Below are positions 53,711 through 62,744 of a stretch of DNA of 64,000 nt, piece by piece. The notes below the pieces were generated by a model. The model was not told the origin of the DNA. It made no database searches and saw only the letters and a list, made by a program, of their open reading frames with translations. The stretch spans positions 1,239,889 through 1,303,888 of the forward strand of contig NZ_FOZK01000002.1 in the NCBI RefSeq assembly GCF_900114435.1. Reading direction: 5' to 3'. Positions within the stretch are counted from its first letter, which is position 1. Every line of letters begins with the position of its first letter. A program made the position numbers and the translations under genes. The stretch is from Halomicrobium zhouii (GTDB lineage Archaea > Halobacteriota > Halobacteria > Halobacteriales > Haloarculaceae).

Positions 53711-54781
53711 ATGACAGAGCGAAGGCGCGTCGCGTTCGGCGTCGGCATCATCGTCGCCATCTTCCTGTTCATCCAGTTGTCCGCGATAGCGCTCGTGGAG
53801 CCGTTCGAGGCGGCGGGGTACCAGCCCGTCGAGAACCCCGAGGACCCGGCGAACAGCCTGGTCTACGTCGGTGCTATCCTCGTCGCGACGGCGTTCATGC
53901 TCGCCGCGTTCAAGCTGAACGTCGACGCGCTGATCCGGCTGATCATCGTCGCCTCCGGGGCGTGGCTCTCGCTGTACGTCTTCCGCGTACTGATGCGGTT
54001 CGTCGCGCCGGCTCCCCTCGCCGACGTCGTCGCCATCCCGTTCGCCATCGCGCTGGGCGTCGCGCTGTACGTCCATCCGGAGTGGTACGTCATCGACATC
54101 GCGGGGGCCTTCATGGGCGCCGCCGCCGCTGGCCTGTTCGGCATCGGCTTCGGCGTCCTCCCGGCGCTGATACTGCTGACCGTCCTGGCCGTCTACGACG
54201 CCATCAGCGTGTACGGCACCGAGCACATGCTGACCCTGGCGTCCGGTGTGATGGACCTCAAAGTACCGGTCGTACTCGTCATCCCGATGACGGCGGACTA
54301 CTCGTTCCTCGACGCCGACATGCCGGACCCGATGGCGGACGACGCGGACTCGGACGAGCAGTCGGCGATTTCCGAGTCGTCGGTCGACGCGGAGTCCGGC
54401 GCGGACGCCGAACCGACCACCGACTTCACGCGCGGCGGCAGTGAGGGCCAGGTCGACGAGACGGAGGCCGCAGACCCGCTCGAACGGGAAGCGATGTTCA
54501 TCGGCCTGGGGGACGCCGTCATCCCGACGGTGCTGGTCGCCAGCGCCGCCTTCTTCGCGCCAGCGAGCGTGCCGACGCTGGCCGGCGTCGCCCTGCCCGC
54601 GCTCACGGCGATGGTCGGCACCTTCGCCGGACTAGCCGTCCTGCTGTGGATGGTGATGAAGGGACGCGCCCACGCGGGGCTCCCGTTGCTCAACGGTGGG
54701 ACGATAGCGGGTTACGTCCTGGGAGCGCTCGTGAGCGGCCTGACGCTCGTCCAGGCGCTCGGACTCGACGCGTACCTGTAG
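53711..54781 (+). CDS. Presenilin-family intramembrane aspartyl protease (PSH)
   Basis: A 356-residue membrane protease with about nine hydrophobic segments. The two catalytic aspartates are visible: Asp163 in VYDAISVYG and Asp268 in GLGDAVIP (GxGD). The third motif, usually PAL, reads GLPLLNGG. An acidic cytoplasmic-type loop of about 70 residues lies between the two sites. Cleaves single-pass membrane substrates; targets unknown. ATG 53711. Confidence 0.93.
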   Translation: MTERRRVAFGVGIIVAIFLFIQLSAIALVEPFEAAGYQPVENPEDPANSLVYVGAILVATAFMLAAFKLNVDALIRLIIVASGAWLSLYVFRVLMRFVAPAPLADVVAIPFAIALGVALYVHPEWYVIDIAGAFMGAAAAGLFGIGFGVLPALILLTVLAVYDAISVYGTEHMLTLASGVMDLKVPVVLVIPMTADYSFLDADMPDPMADDADSDEQSAISESSVDAESGADAEPTTDFTRGGSEGQVDETEAADPLEREAMFIGLGDAVIPTVLVASAAFFAPASVPTLAGVALPALTAMVGTFAGLAVLLWMVMKGRAHAGLPLLNGGTIAGYVLGALVSGLTLVQALGLDAYL

Positions 54782-54793
54782 AACCCTGTCAGT

Positions 54794-55804
54794 TCACCTG
54801 CCCGTGAGCGCCTGACTTGCTGGCGAGAACTCGATTTCCGTCCCCAGCCCCTGGTCTCTCGCCCGCTCGTACAGCATGTAGGCCGCCGCGACTGTTTCTA
54901 TGGCCGTCCCACCGCTGTCGAAGACGGTGATCTCGTCCTCGTCCGTGCGCCCGTCTGCCTCGCCAGCGACGACATCGCCGAGTTCGGCGTGCACGTGGTC
55001 CTCGTCGATAGCTCCCTCCTCGAGGGCTCCGATGAAGGACCCGGCGTCCTGGGCGACGCGCTCGCGCAGGTCCGGGACGTACGTCGACCGACGTATCGTC
55101 GCGGCGTCGAGTTCGCGCTTCTCGGGATTGTACTGGCCCATCGCGGTGACGTGGGTCCCCTGCTCGAGGAGATCCCCGTCGAACACCGGATCGTCTGCGT
55201 TCGTCGCCGTGACGACGACGTCGGCGCCCTCGATAGCGGCGTCAGGCGTCGCGACGGCGGCGACGCTTGCGTCGAGTTCGTCGTTCATCTCTGCAGCGAA
55301 AGACTCCCGGTGGTCCTTGGTGGGCGAGTACACCTCGACGCGCTCCAGGTCCCTGACCGTCGCCGTCGCCCGGAGCTGTCCGCGGGCTTGCGGGCCGCTC
55401 CCGAACAGCGCGAGGTCTGAGGCGTTCCGCCGGGCGAGCGCGTCGACGCCGACGGCGCCGACCGCGCCGGTCTTGAAGGGGTTGAGTGATGCCCCGTCGA
55501 ACACGGCCAGTGGTTCCCCGCTGTCGGCGTCGAACAGCGGCAGGGAGAAGTAGGCGTCGCGCTCGTCGAAGCCGGCGGCGTAGACGTAGCCGCCCATCGC
55601 GCCGGTCTCCGGAAGGATGGCCGTGTAACTGGTCAACATACCCGCCGGGACGTCGTTGAAGAGGGCGGTCCGGGGAGCGGCCGGCGCACCTCGCCCACGT
55701 TCCCGGTATCCCTCGCGAACCGCGTCGACGTACTCCGCCGGCGTCGCGAGTCCGGTCACGTTCTCACTCGTCAGAAACAGTGCCGTCGAATCGGCGTCGC
55801 TCAT
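54794..55804 (-). CDS. Ornithine cyclodeaminase / mu-crystallin family protein
   Basis: A 336-residue NAD(P)-dependent enzyme of the OCD/alanine dehydrogenase/ketimine reductase family. The Rossmann motif LFGSGPQARGQLRA and earlier LPETGAMGGYVYAAGF and FKTGAVGAVGVDALA blocks are present. Activity could be ornithine cyclisation, alanine dehydrogenation or imine reduction; sequence does not decide. ATG 55804. Confidence 0.9.
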   Translation of the reverse strand: MSDADSTALFLTSENVTGLATPAEYVDAVREGYRERGRGAPAAPRTALFNDVPAGMLTSYTAILPETGAMGGYVYAAGFDERDAYFSLPLFDADSGEPLAVFDGASLNPFKTGAVGAVGVDALARRNASDLALFGSGPQARGQLRATATVRDLERVEVYSPTKDHRESFAAEMNDELDASVAAVATPDAAIEGADVVVTATNADDPVFDGDLLEQGTHVTAMGQYNPEKRELDAATIRRSTYVPDLRERVAQDAGSFIGALEEGAIDEDHVHAELGDVVAGEADGRTDEDEITVFDSGGTAIETVAAAYMLYERARDQGLGTEIEFSPASQALTGR

Positions 55805-55909
55805 ACCGGACGTTCGATTCGCCGTCCCTTAGGCGTACTCCTGGGAGCACCGGTCGACGAAGGGAGCGGACGCCAAAATAGCACTACGCGGTGACGGACT
55901 GGACGTGGC

Positions 55910-56119
55910 TCAGTCGGCTGTCTTGCCCGGTTCGCGGCGAGCGGGCGGCGAGTCGACGGGAGTTCGGACGAACATCGCGTGTCCGATGAGGCCGACGGCG
56001 ACGACGGAAGCCAGTGGGATGGCGGTGGTCAGCGCGAATCCGGCGAGGACCAGGACACCGGTGATACCTGCGAGTGCGAGCGGAATGAGTCCAAGGACGA
56101 TGTCGTAGTAGCCCGTCAT
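55910..56119 (-). CDS. Small two-TM membrane protein
   Basis: A 69-residue protein with two hydrophobic segments (about 5-25 and 29-52) and a short Arg/Asp tail. I chose ATG 56119 because a minus-strand TATTTAT lies about 20-26 bases before it; ATG 56188 would add 23 residues that form another hydrophobic stretch (LIWVFIVITSIF), so the longer version is possible. Function unknown. Confidence 0.6.
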   Translation of the reverse strand: MTGYYDIVLGLIPLALAGITGVLVLAGFALTTAIPLASVVAVGLIGHAMFVRTPVDSPPARREPGKTAD

Positions 56120-56536
56120 GAATATACTCGTAATTACGATAAATACCCATATAAGTGTTTCCCGTAAATCTCTCGTATGGTTGGACATTGGTCCTGTGTA
56201 CTCACGGCGTGGGTGATTAGAAATGAACCCATAAGTTATGAGCGGCGTATTTATCCGGAATATATCTCGCGCGCGCTCTGACGACGGCGCCAGCGTGCGC
56301 TATCGCTCAGATCGCTTCAGCGCTCCCGAACTGATCGAACTATGGGCACTCGCGAACTACTCACAGAACACGCGGACGATACATTTCCGAAATATGTCGA
56401 TTGATAACGAGTGGAGTGCTACTTACTGTCCATCTAAGGCCGATTATGCTGGTTGATAATCGAGGGAGAGCGCTTATTGGGGGGAACTTGGATATCACGT
56501 AGTAGAGGGACACCCGACCCCCGTTCCTCGAAATCT
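56120..56536. other. AT-rich intergenic patch without a clear gene
   Basis: About 417 bases, lower in GC than the surroundings. It holds the promoter of the minus-strand small membrane protein and, near 56450-56520, candidate promoter sequence for the next plus-strand gene. An open frame at 56238-56456 on the plus strand reads through the patch but has no recognisable content; I do not call it a gene. It could be the remnant of an inserted element. Confidence 0.5.
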
Positions 56537-56701
56537 ATGAGCACGAACGCCACGGACGATACGAACGAGGCCACGGACGGCGAGCAGACGCGATTCGCCG
56601 AACTGAACATCGGCGACGACGAGTTCGTCATCTACGACCGGCAGAATCACCAGTCGTGGATTCAGTCGACAGTGGCCATCGACGTCGGTTCGATGCGATG
56701 A
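56537..56701 (+). CDS. DUF7331-like small protein
   Basis: A 54-residue acidic protein, Asn/Thr/Asp/Glu-rich at the start, then a compact segment FAELNIGDDEFVIYDRQNHQSWIQSTVAIDV that I recognise as the haloarchaeal DUF7331 type. ATG 56537 is used; 28 residues upstream are basic and not typical. Function unknown. Confidence 0.72.
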   Translation: MSTNATDDTNEATDGEQTRFAELNIGDDEFVIYDRQNHQSWIQSTVAIDVGSMR

Positions 56702-56854
56702 GCCTCGACGGCGTGGTACGGTACTCATAGAAATTCGAGATGGCCGGCAGTACGTGAATTCGGCCGTTCTGACAGACCGTCACCCGCTTCGATCCGGTGA
56801 CCGCCCTTTTCCTCTCTATTCGACAGAGTACTCACTTTCCGACGACGTGTGCCG

Positions 56855-57268
56855 TCACCTGACGACCGAGACGAGCGCTCGCCACCCGACGAGCAGGGCG
56901 CCACCGACGGCAAAGGATACCAGGGCGAACGTCGGTGCGAAGTCACCGGGGAAGACAGCCGTCGATCGGAGCACCTGGGCGATGCCGACTGCGAGAACCC
57001 ACGCCCCTAGCGTTCGGAGGACCTCCGTTTCGAGGTCACCGACTGTACTGTGACTGTACAGGCGGCCGGGGACCGAAACGACTGCCCATCCGACCAGAAA
57101 CGTGACCAGTGTCGCGGCGATGCGCCCCGCGTATTCCAAGAGGCCGTACCCGTGGGAGAGCTCGCCAGCGACGACGAACGTTGCGATCGCGAGGAGGTCA
57201 CCGATGGCAACCAGTGCCGTCAGCGACGTCGGTTCGACGCGCCGTCTGAGCGACCACGCCTGGTTCAT
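56855..57268 (-). CDS. DUF3054 family membrane protein
   Basis: A 137-residue protein with about four hydrophobic segments. The DUF3054 pattern is seen: ALVAIGDLLAIATFVVAGELSHG, then AATLVTFLVGWAVV, and the final FALVSFAVGGALLVGWRAL. Function unknown. ATG 57268. Confidence 0.86.
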   Translation of the reverse strand: MNQAWSLRRRVEPTSLTALVAIGDLLAIATFVVAGELSHGYGLLEYAGRIAATLVTFLVGWAVVSVPGRLYSHSTVGDLETEVLRTLGAWVLAVGIAQVLRSTAVFPGDFAPTFALVSFAVGGALLVGWRALVSVVR

Positions 57269-57404
57269 AGCTTCACATCGAACGCGACCGACTTGGCTCT
57301 CCCGACTCGAGGCCTTCGCGAACGTGAGCTACGGGGACGTTTGCGGTCCTCGCCCCAGGACAACACTGCGCCACCTACTTTTCGGTCCGCATCGAACAAG
57401 TGGT

Positions 57405-57944
57405 ATGGAGTTCGAACTCCTCGGCTGGCCGTCGGACGGCCCTACGCTCGAACTCGACTGGCGACGATTCAGTTACGCCGGGAAGTTCGTCATGTCCTCG
57501 ACGGGGAAAGTCGTCGCCAGGGACGGCGGCACCGTCGTCGCGGCGCTCGCGTTCAACGAGGACCGGACCGACCCGGACACGCTCTGGTTTCGCTACGTCA
57601 CCGTTCGGGAGGACCGCCGGGGCGAGGGAATCGGTCCGAAGTTGCTCGATTACGGAATGGGTCGCGCGAGCGAGCGCGCGTACGGGAGAGTAAAGATTGC
57701 CGTCAACAACCCGTTCGCCTACGAGGCCTGCTATCGCGCCGGCTTCGCGTTCACCGGCGAGACAACCGGCATCGCGGAACTCGTGCTCGCGTGGACGCCG
57801 GGGAACGACCCCGACGGCGATTCCGACAGCTATCGGGAGGGGCTGGACAGGTTCCGAGAGCGCGACCTGTCTGACGAAGAGGAAGCGTTTCTCGCCAAGC
57901 GCACGGAACGGCCGTCACCGAACGGCGCCTCGAACGCCGAGTAA
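57405..57944 (+). CDS. GNAT acetyltransferase
   Basis: A 179-residue GCN5-related acyltransferase. The core is RYVTVREDRRGEGIGPKLLDYGM (R-R-G-E-G-I-G), then VNNPFAYEACYRAGFAFTGETTG. The C-terminal 45 residues are acidic. ATG 57405. Its stop is the first of three in-frame TAA codons created by an 18-base tandem repeat. Confidence 0.88.
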   Translation: MEFELLGWPSDGPTLELDWRRFSYAGKFVMSSTGKVVARDGGTVVAALAFNEDRTDPDTLWFRYVTVREDRRGEGIGPKLLDYGMGRASERAYGRVKIAVNNPFAYEACYRAGFAFTGETTGIAELVLAWTPGNDPDGDSDSYREGLDRFRERDLSDEEEAFLAKRTERPSPNGASNAE

Positions 57945-57984
57945 CGGTCGAACGCCAAGTAACGGTCGAACGCCGAGTAACGGG
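57931..57984. repeat. 18-bp tandem repeat, three copies, spanning a stop codon
   Basis: CGAACGCCGAGTAACGGT at 57931-57948, 57949-57966 (one change) and 57967-57984 (last base changed). Because the unit is a multiple of three, each copy carries an in-frame TAA after the GNAT gene. Confidence 0.9.
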
Positions 57985-58015
57985 CGGGACGGTCCACTCC
58001 CGGTTCGCCACCGAC

Positions 58016-58897
58016 TCACTCGGCCGGGTCTGACTCGACCGGGTCTGACTCGTACACGCGCGCGCCACAGTCGTCGCAGGTGACGGCCGCGACTTCACGA
58101 GTGGAACAGCAGGACTCGACCGTGTCGGTGCCGAACGAGAGCGGCCCGCTGCAGGCGGGACACGTCGTCAGGTACAGCCTGAGACCGTTGAGTAACTCAC
58201 CCCGCTGGTCGACCCGCAGGTCGTCCCACTCTGGGAGCCGGTCCGCGAGGACGGCGGCGCCGGCCACGTCGGCGAGGAAGGCCGACCGGGACTCCCACGT
58301 CCCGACAGGGGTCCCGTCACAGTACGCCCGGAACGCGGCGCCGTGTTCCTCGAACACCACGTCTCCCCGTGAGACGGCGAGGACGTCCAGCAGACGTGCC
58401 CGGGTCACGTCCTCCGTCCGGAGGACTGCCACCGCTTCGTCGACGGACCGATCGGCTTCGGTCGTCAATTGGAGTTCGGTGCCGTCCTCGGACTCGGTCA
58501 GTACTCCCCCCTCGAGGAGCGTCGATTCGACGTCGACTGCCGCTTCCTGTTCGTGTTGGACGGACTGGTCAGAGTCGCCGGTTCCCACGAGGCCGGTAGT
58601 GTCGTGTTCCTTCCCGAACGCGGCCAGCAGCCAGTCCGGGACGTACCGCTCGGTCAGCGTCGGCGTGCCGGGTACGAGGTAGCCGCGCAGGTAGATGGTT
58701 CCGAGTCCGACGACGAGGACGGCGGCGCTGGCTGGCACGGCGAGTACGGGCACGTCCAGTCGGAACGTTGCAGCCTGGACGGTGAGCGCGAGACCGAACG
58801 CGATGCAGACGTTCACGACGGTACACGGGAGACAGCGGTTCTCGCCGGTGTACTGGCCGTGTCTGAATCGAGCGATGCGACCGTCCCCGGATCCCAT
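58016..58897 (-). CDS. Two-TM protein with Cys-rich membrane start and C-terminal zinc ribbon
   Basis: A 293-residue protein of unknown function. Near the N-terminus Cys22, Cys25 and Cys31 flank the first of two hydrophobic segments (about 24-43, 48-72). The middle is acidic and soluble. The end carries a zinc-ribbon-like CPAC ... CC ... CDDC set ([30 protein letters not shown]). Presumably metal-binding and membrane-anchored; inference. ATG 58897. Confidence 0.75.
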   Translation of the reverse strand: MGSGDGRIARFRHGQYTGENRCLPCTVVNVCIAFGLALTVQAATFRLDVPVLAVPASAAVLVVGLGTIYLRGYLVPGTPTLTERYVPDWLLAAFGKEHDTTGLVGTGDSDQSVQHEQEAAVDVESTLLEGGVLTESEDGTELQLTTEADRSVDEAVAVLRTEDVTRARLLDVLAVSRGDVVFEEHGAAFRAYCDGTPVGTWESRSAFLADVAGAAVLADRLPEWDDLRVDQRGELLNGLRLYLTTCPACSGPLSFGTDTVESCCSTREVAAVTCDDCGARVYESDPVESDPAE

Positions 58898-59038
58898 ACG
58901 TGTGTCGTCGGATCAAACGCCAAAGAACCTTCTCGTTCCGACGATTCCCGGGACCCGGGTCGGCCTGACGGTCGACCCCATCTGGCGGCTGCCCGGCAGC
59001 CGACAGTATCAAGCCCTGCACTGTCCTACGGCCGGCCA

Positions 59039-60019
59039 ATGGGTAATTCAGACCTCCGGGCGCTCGCCGCGATCGAAGACGTCTCCTTCGAGGACGTCTC
59101 GGGGAGCGTCGTGGCCGTCGACGCGCACAACTGGCTCTATCGCTACCTGACGACGACGGTGCGGTTCACCCGCGACGGCGCGTACACGACCACGGATGGG
59201 ACCGAAGTCGCGAACCTGATCGGCGTCGTCCAGGGCCTCCCGAAGTTCTTCGAACACGACCTGACGCCGGTGTTCGTCTTCGACGGCGCCGTGACGGACA
59301 TGAAGGACGACGAGATCCAGGAACGGCGGGAGCAGCGGGAGCAGCGGGAAGAGAAACTCGCGGACGCACGCGAAGCGGGGGACGTGACCGAGGTAGCCAG
59401 GCTGGACTCACAGACCCAGCGGCTTACGGACGCGATCCTCCGGACGACGCGGCGGGCGCTCGAACTGCTGGACGTTCCCGTCATCGAGGCCCCGGCCGAG
59501 GGAGAGGCACAGGCGGCACACATGGCTCGCCAGGGCGACGTCGACTACGTCGGGACGGAGGACTACGACGCGCTCCTGCTCGGTGCGCCGCTCACGCTCC
59601 GCCAGCTCACCAGCAGCGGGGACCCCGAACTGATGGACTTCGAGGCGACCCTGGACGCCCACGCTATCACCTGGGAACAGCTCGTCGACGCCGCCATCCT
59701 CATGGGGACGGACTTCAACGCGGGCATCGACGGCGTCGGTCCCAAGACCGCCGTCAAACTCGTGAAAGAACACGGGGACCTCTGGGGAGCGCTGGAGGCC
59801 AGAGAGGCCCACGTCGACAACGCCGACCGGATCCGTGACATGTTCCTCACCCCGGCGGTGACGGACGATTACGATCTGGACCTGACGATGAACCCCGACG
59901 TCGAGGCGGCGAGGGAGTACGTCACCGGGGAGTGGGAGGTCGACGCAGACGAGGTGGAACGGGGGTTCGAACGAATCGAGGACTCGCTCGTCCAGACCGG
60001 CCTCGACGAGTGGACCTGA
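59039..60019 (+). CDS. fen: Flap endonuclease FEN1
   Basis: A 326-residue structure-specific nuclease that removes 5' flaps in Okazaki-fragment maturation and repair. The N-terminal XPG region has Asp28 ([14 protein letters not shown]) and [12 protein letters not shown]. The XPG-I region reads [33 protein letters not shown], followed by the helix-hairpin-helix [18 protein letters not shown]. The tail QTGLDEWT is a weak PCNA-binding (PIP) box. ATG 59039 starts the conserved MGNSDLRAL; the longer frame upstream overlaps the divergent gene. Confidence 0.95.
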   Translation: MGNSDLRALAAIEDVSFEDVSGSVVAVDAHNWLYRYLTTTVRFTRDGAYTTTDGTEVANLIGVVQGLPKFFEHDLTPVFVFDGAVTDMKDDEIQERREQREQREEKLADAREAGDVTEVARLDSQTQRLTDAILRTTRRALELLDVPVIEAPAEGEAQAAHMARQGDVDYVGTEDYDALLLGAPLTLRQLTSSGDPELMDFEATLDAHAITWEQLVDAAILMGTDFNAGIDGVGPKTAVKLVKEHGDLWGALEAREAHVDNADRIRDMFLTPAVTDDYDLDLTMNPDVEAAREYVTGEWEVDADEVERGFERIEDSLVQTGLDEWT

Positions 60020-60124
60020 TCCGGGGAAGCTCGAAACGGACCCGCCGACGATTCCAGTCAGCACGACACAACTTGTGATTGCGTATCACCCGTCACGTGG
60101 CCTGTGTCGCCGTCTCACGGCAGG

Positions 60125-60146
60125 TTCGAGACGGAGGGTTTATCCG
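60125..60146 (+). promoter_or_regulatory. rRNA operon promoter candidate P1
   Basis: TTCGAGACGGAGGGTTTATC matches the haloarchaeal rRNA promoter style (TTCGA-type upstream element, then TTTATN box). Transcript start would be near 60167. Confidence 0.6.
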
Positions 60147-60288
60147 TTACCCTCCCATCGGAATGTTATGTGAACGCCGCGCCGGGACGCCCCGGCACGG
60201 TGCGGAGAAGTCGCCGTGACTTCCTGCCGCGAAGCGAGAGTTCAGCGTGCTCGCCTCAGTGCAAGCACCTGCTCCCGCGAAAGATGAG

Positions 60289-60324
60289 GATCCCATCCCT
60301 GCGGTCCGCCGTACAGGCGGGATC
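60289..60324 (+). other. Leader hairpin, copy 1
   Basis: GATCCC pairs with GGGATC, with an inner CCTG/CAGG pair around a loop reading CGGTCCGCCGTA. The same loop recurs in copy 2 with different but still complementary stem bases. Confidence 0.6.
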
Positions 60325-60331
60325 TGATGTG

Positions 60332-60349
60332 AGCCCTGACAGTTCGGTG
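60332..60349 (+). other. Extra copy of 16S processing 5' strand
   Basis: AGCCCTGACAGTTCGGTG, identical to the strand at 60651-60668 that pairs with 62335-62352. It lies about 420 bases before the mature 16S. Confidence 0.8.
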
Positions 60350-60397
60350 ACGCCGTCCGTCAGGGCGGCAATCGAACTCGAACGGAGTAGCGGACTT

Positions 60398-60491
60398 CAA
60401 CATAAAGCCACTCAGTGCCTGAGTCATCGGGCCGGTTCCGTCGTGTGATTTCTACTATCACAGACGAGCCACAATCGGTGGCTTTATGTTG
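60398..60491. repeat. 14-bp perfect inverted repeat in rRNA leader
   Basis: CAACATAAAGCCAC (60398-60411) and its exact complement GTGGCTTTATGTTG (60478-60491), 66 bases apart. The right arm contains CTTTATGTT, a good rRNA-type TATA box for a second plus-strand promoter; the left arm gives the same box on the other strand. A TGTGAT-7-ATCACA hairpin (60444-60462) sits between the arms. Confidence 0.75.
60482..60490 (+). promoter_or_regulatory. rRNA operon promoter candidate P2
   Basis: CTTTATGTT resembles the TATA box of haloarchaeal tandem rRNA promoters. A start near 60510 would give a transcript holding only the second leader module. Confidence 0.45.
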
Positions 60492-60607
60492 GGTAGTCCT
60501 CTACAATCATATCCGTTCGAAGGATGGCGCCCAGCGGGAATCTGCCCGCGACGCCATCCACCTTAGACGAGAGCTTCTCGTCGATGATGGGATTCGAAAG
60601 CTATGAG

Positions 60608-60643
60608 TATCTCACCCCTGCGGTCCGCCGTACAGATGAGATA
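60608..60643 (+). other. Leader hairpin, copy 2
   Basis: TATCTCA pairs with TGAGATA; the loop again holds CTGCGGTCCGCCGTACAG. Two stem positions differ from copy 1 by paired changes (C-G to T-A, and G-C to T-A). Confidence 0.6.
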
Positions 60644-60650
60644 TGATGCA

Positions 60651-62352
<1,702 letters not shown>

Positions 62353-62358
62353 CATGGC

Positions 62359-62426
62359 GAGTGACGTAAGCCACTGAAGCAATCCGCCGGTGTTCCCGGC
62401 GGCGTTGCTGACGGCTTACGTCACTC
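62359..62426 (+). other. Long spacer hairpin
   Basis: GAGTGACGTAAGCC (62359-62372) pairs exactly with GGCTTACGTCACTC (62413-62426). Inside, GCAATCCGCCGG and CCCGGCGGCGTTGC pair further. Probably a processing structure between 16S and the tRNA-like element. Confidence 0.8.
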
Positions 62427-62458
62427 GGTATGCCTGCAGTTCACCCCTCTTCGAGGGG

Positions 62459-62526
62459 CGATCGATAGCTCAGTGGAAGAGCACCTCCGTTCGGAGGCGG
62501 CCCCGGTTCGATTCCGGGTCGATCAC
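62459..62526 (+). tRNA. tRNA-like element in spacer, degenerate (four-base anticodon loop)
   Basis: Folds as a tRNA: acceptor arms CGATCGA and TCGATCA (six pairs, position 1 unpaired), D arm GCTC-AGTGGAA-GAGC, T arm CCCGG-TTCGATT-CCGGG, variable bases CGGC. The anticodon stem CCTCC/GGAGG is perfect but closes a loop of only GTTC, three short of the normal seven. No anticodon or Ala identity pair (G3-U70) is present. It sits where haloarchaeal spacers normally carry tRNA-Ala. An alternative fold with loop GTTCGGA (anticodon UCG) costs a stem mismatch and leaves a one-base variable loop, so I rate it unlikely. It may be a pseudo-tRNA or a processing signal. Confidence 0.45.
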
Positions 62527-62606
62527 TACCGCGGACGACATCGCGTCGTCACGCGAAACCGATGCACCATCCCGCGAAAGCGCGGTTGGGAAGGGTAAGA
62601 CCGTCG

Positions 62607-62625
62607 CTCCCGTTCACCACGGGAG
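62607..62625 (+). other. Spacer hairpin before 23S
   Basis: CTCCCGT and ACGGGAG enclose five bases, a perfect seven-pair stem about 120 bases before the 23S start. Confidence 0.65.
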
Positions 62626-62744
62626 TGTTACGATGACGACCGTGTGTACGTGCAATCCAGACGTCAACTGGATCCGTTTCATCGTGGAACGTGTATCCGA
62701 CGTATTGTTAGTCACGGTGTTCGTTCACCCGACCACCGTGCAAA

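Noticed and set aside
56238..56456. Plus-strand open frame in AT-rich patch as a transposase fragment
   Set aside because: A few residues looked transposase-like, but no motif, terminal repeats or target duplication supports it.
60104..60448. Protein-coding open frame in the rRNA leader
   Set aside because: The region is better explained by promoters, hairpins and processing strands, and the product has no recognisable features.
60289..60643. CRISPR-like direct repeats
   Set aside because: Only two copies about 317 bases apart, with compensatory stem changes; they are rRNA leader modules.
62459..62526. Functional tRNA-Arg(UCG) reading of the spacer element
   Set aside because: It needs a mismatched anticodon stem and a one-base variable loop, whereas the four-base-loop fold pairs perfectly.
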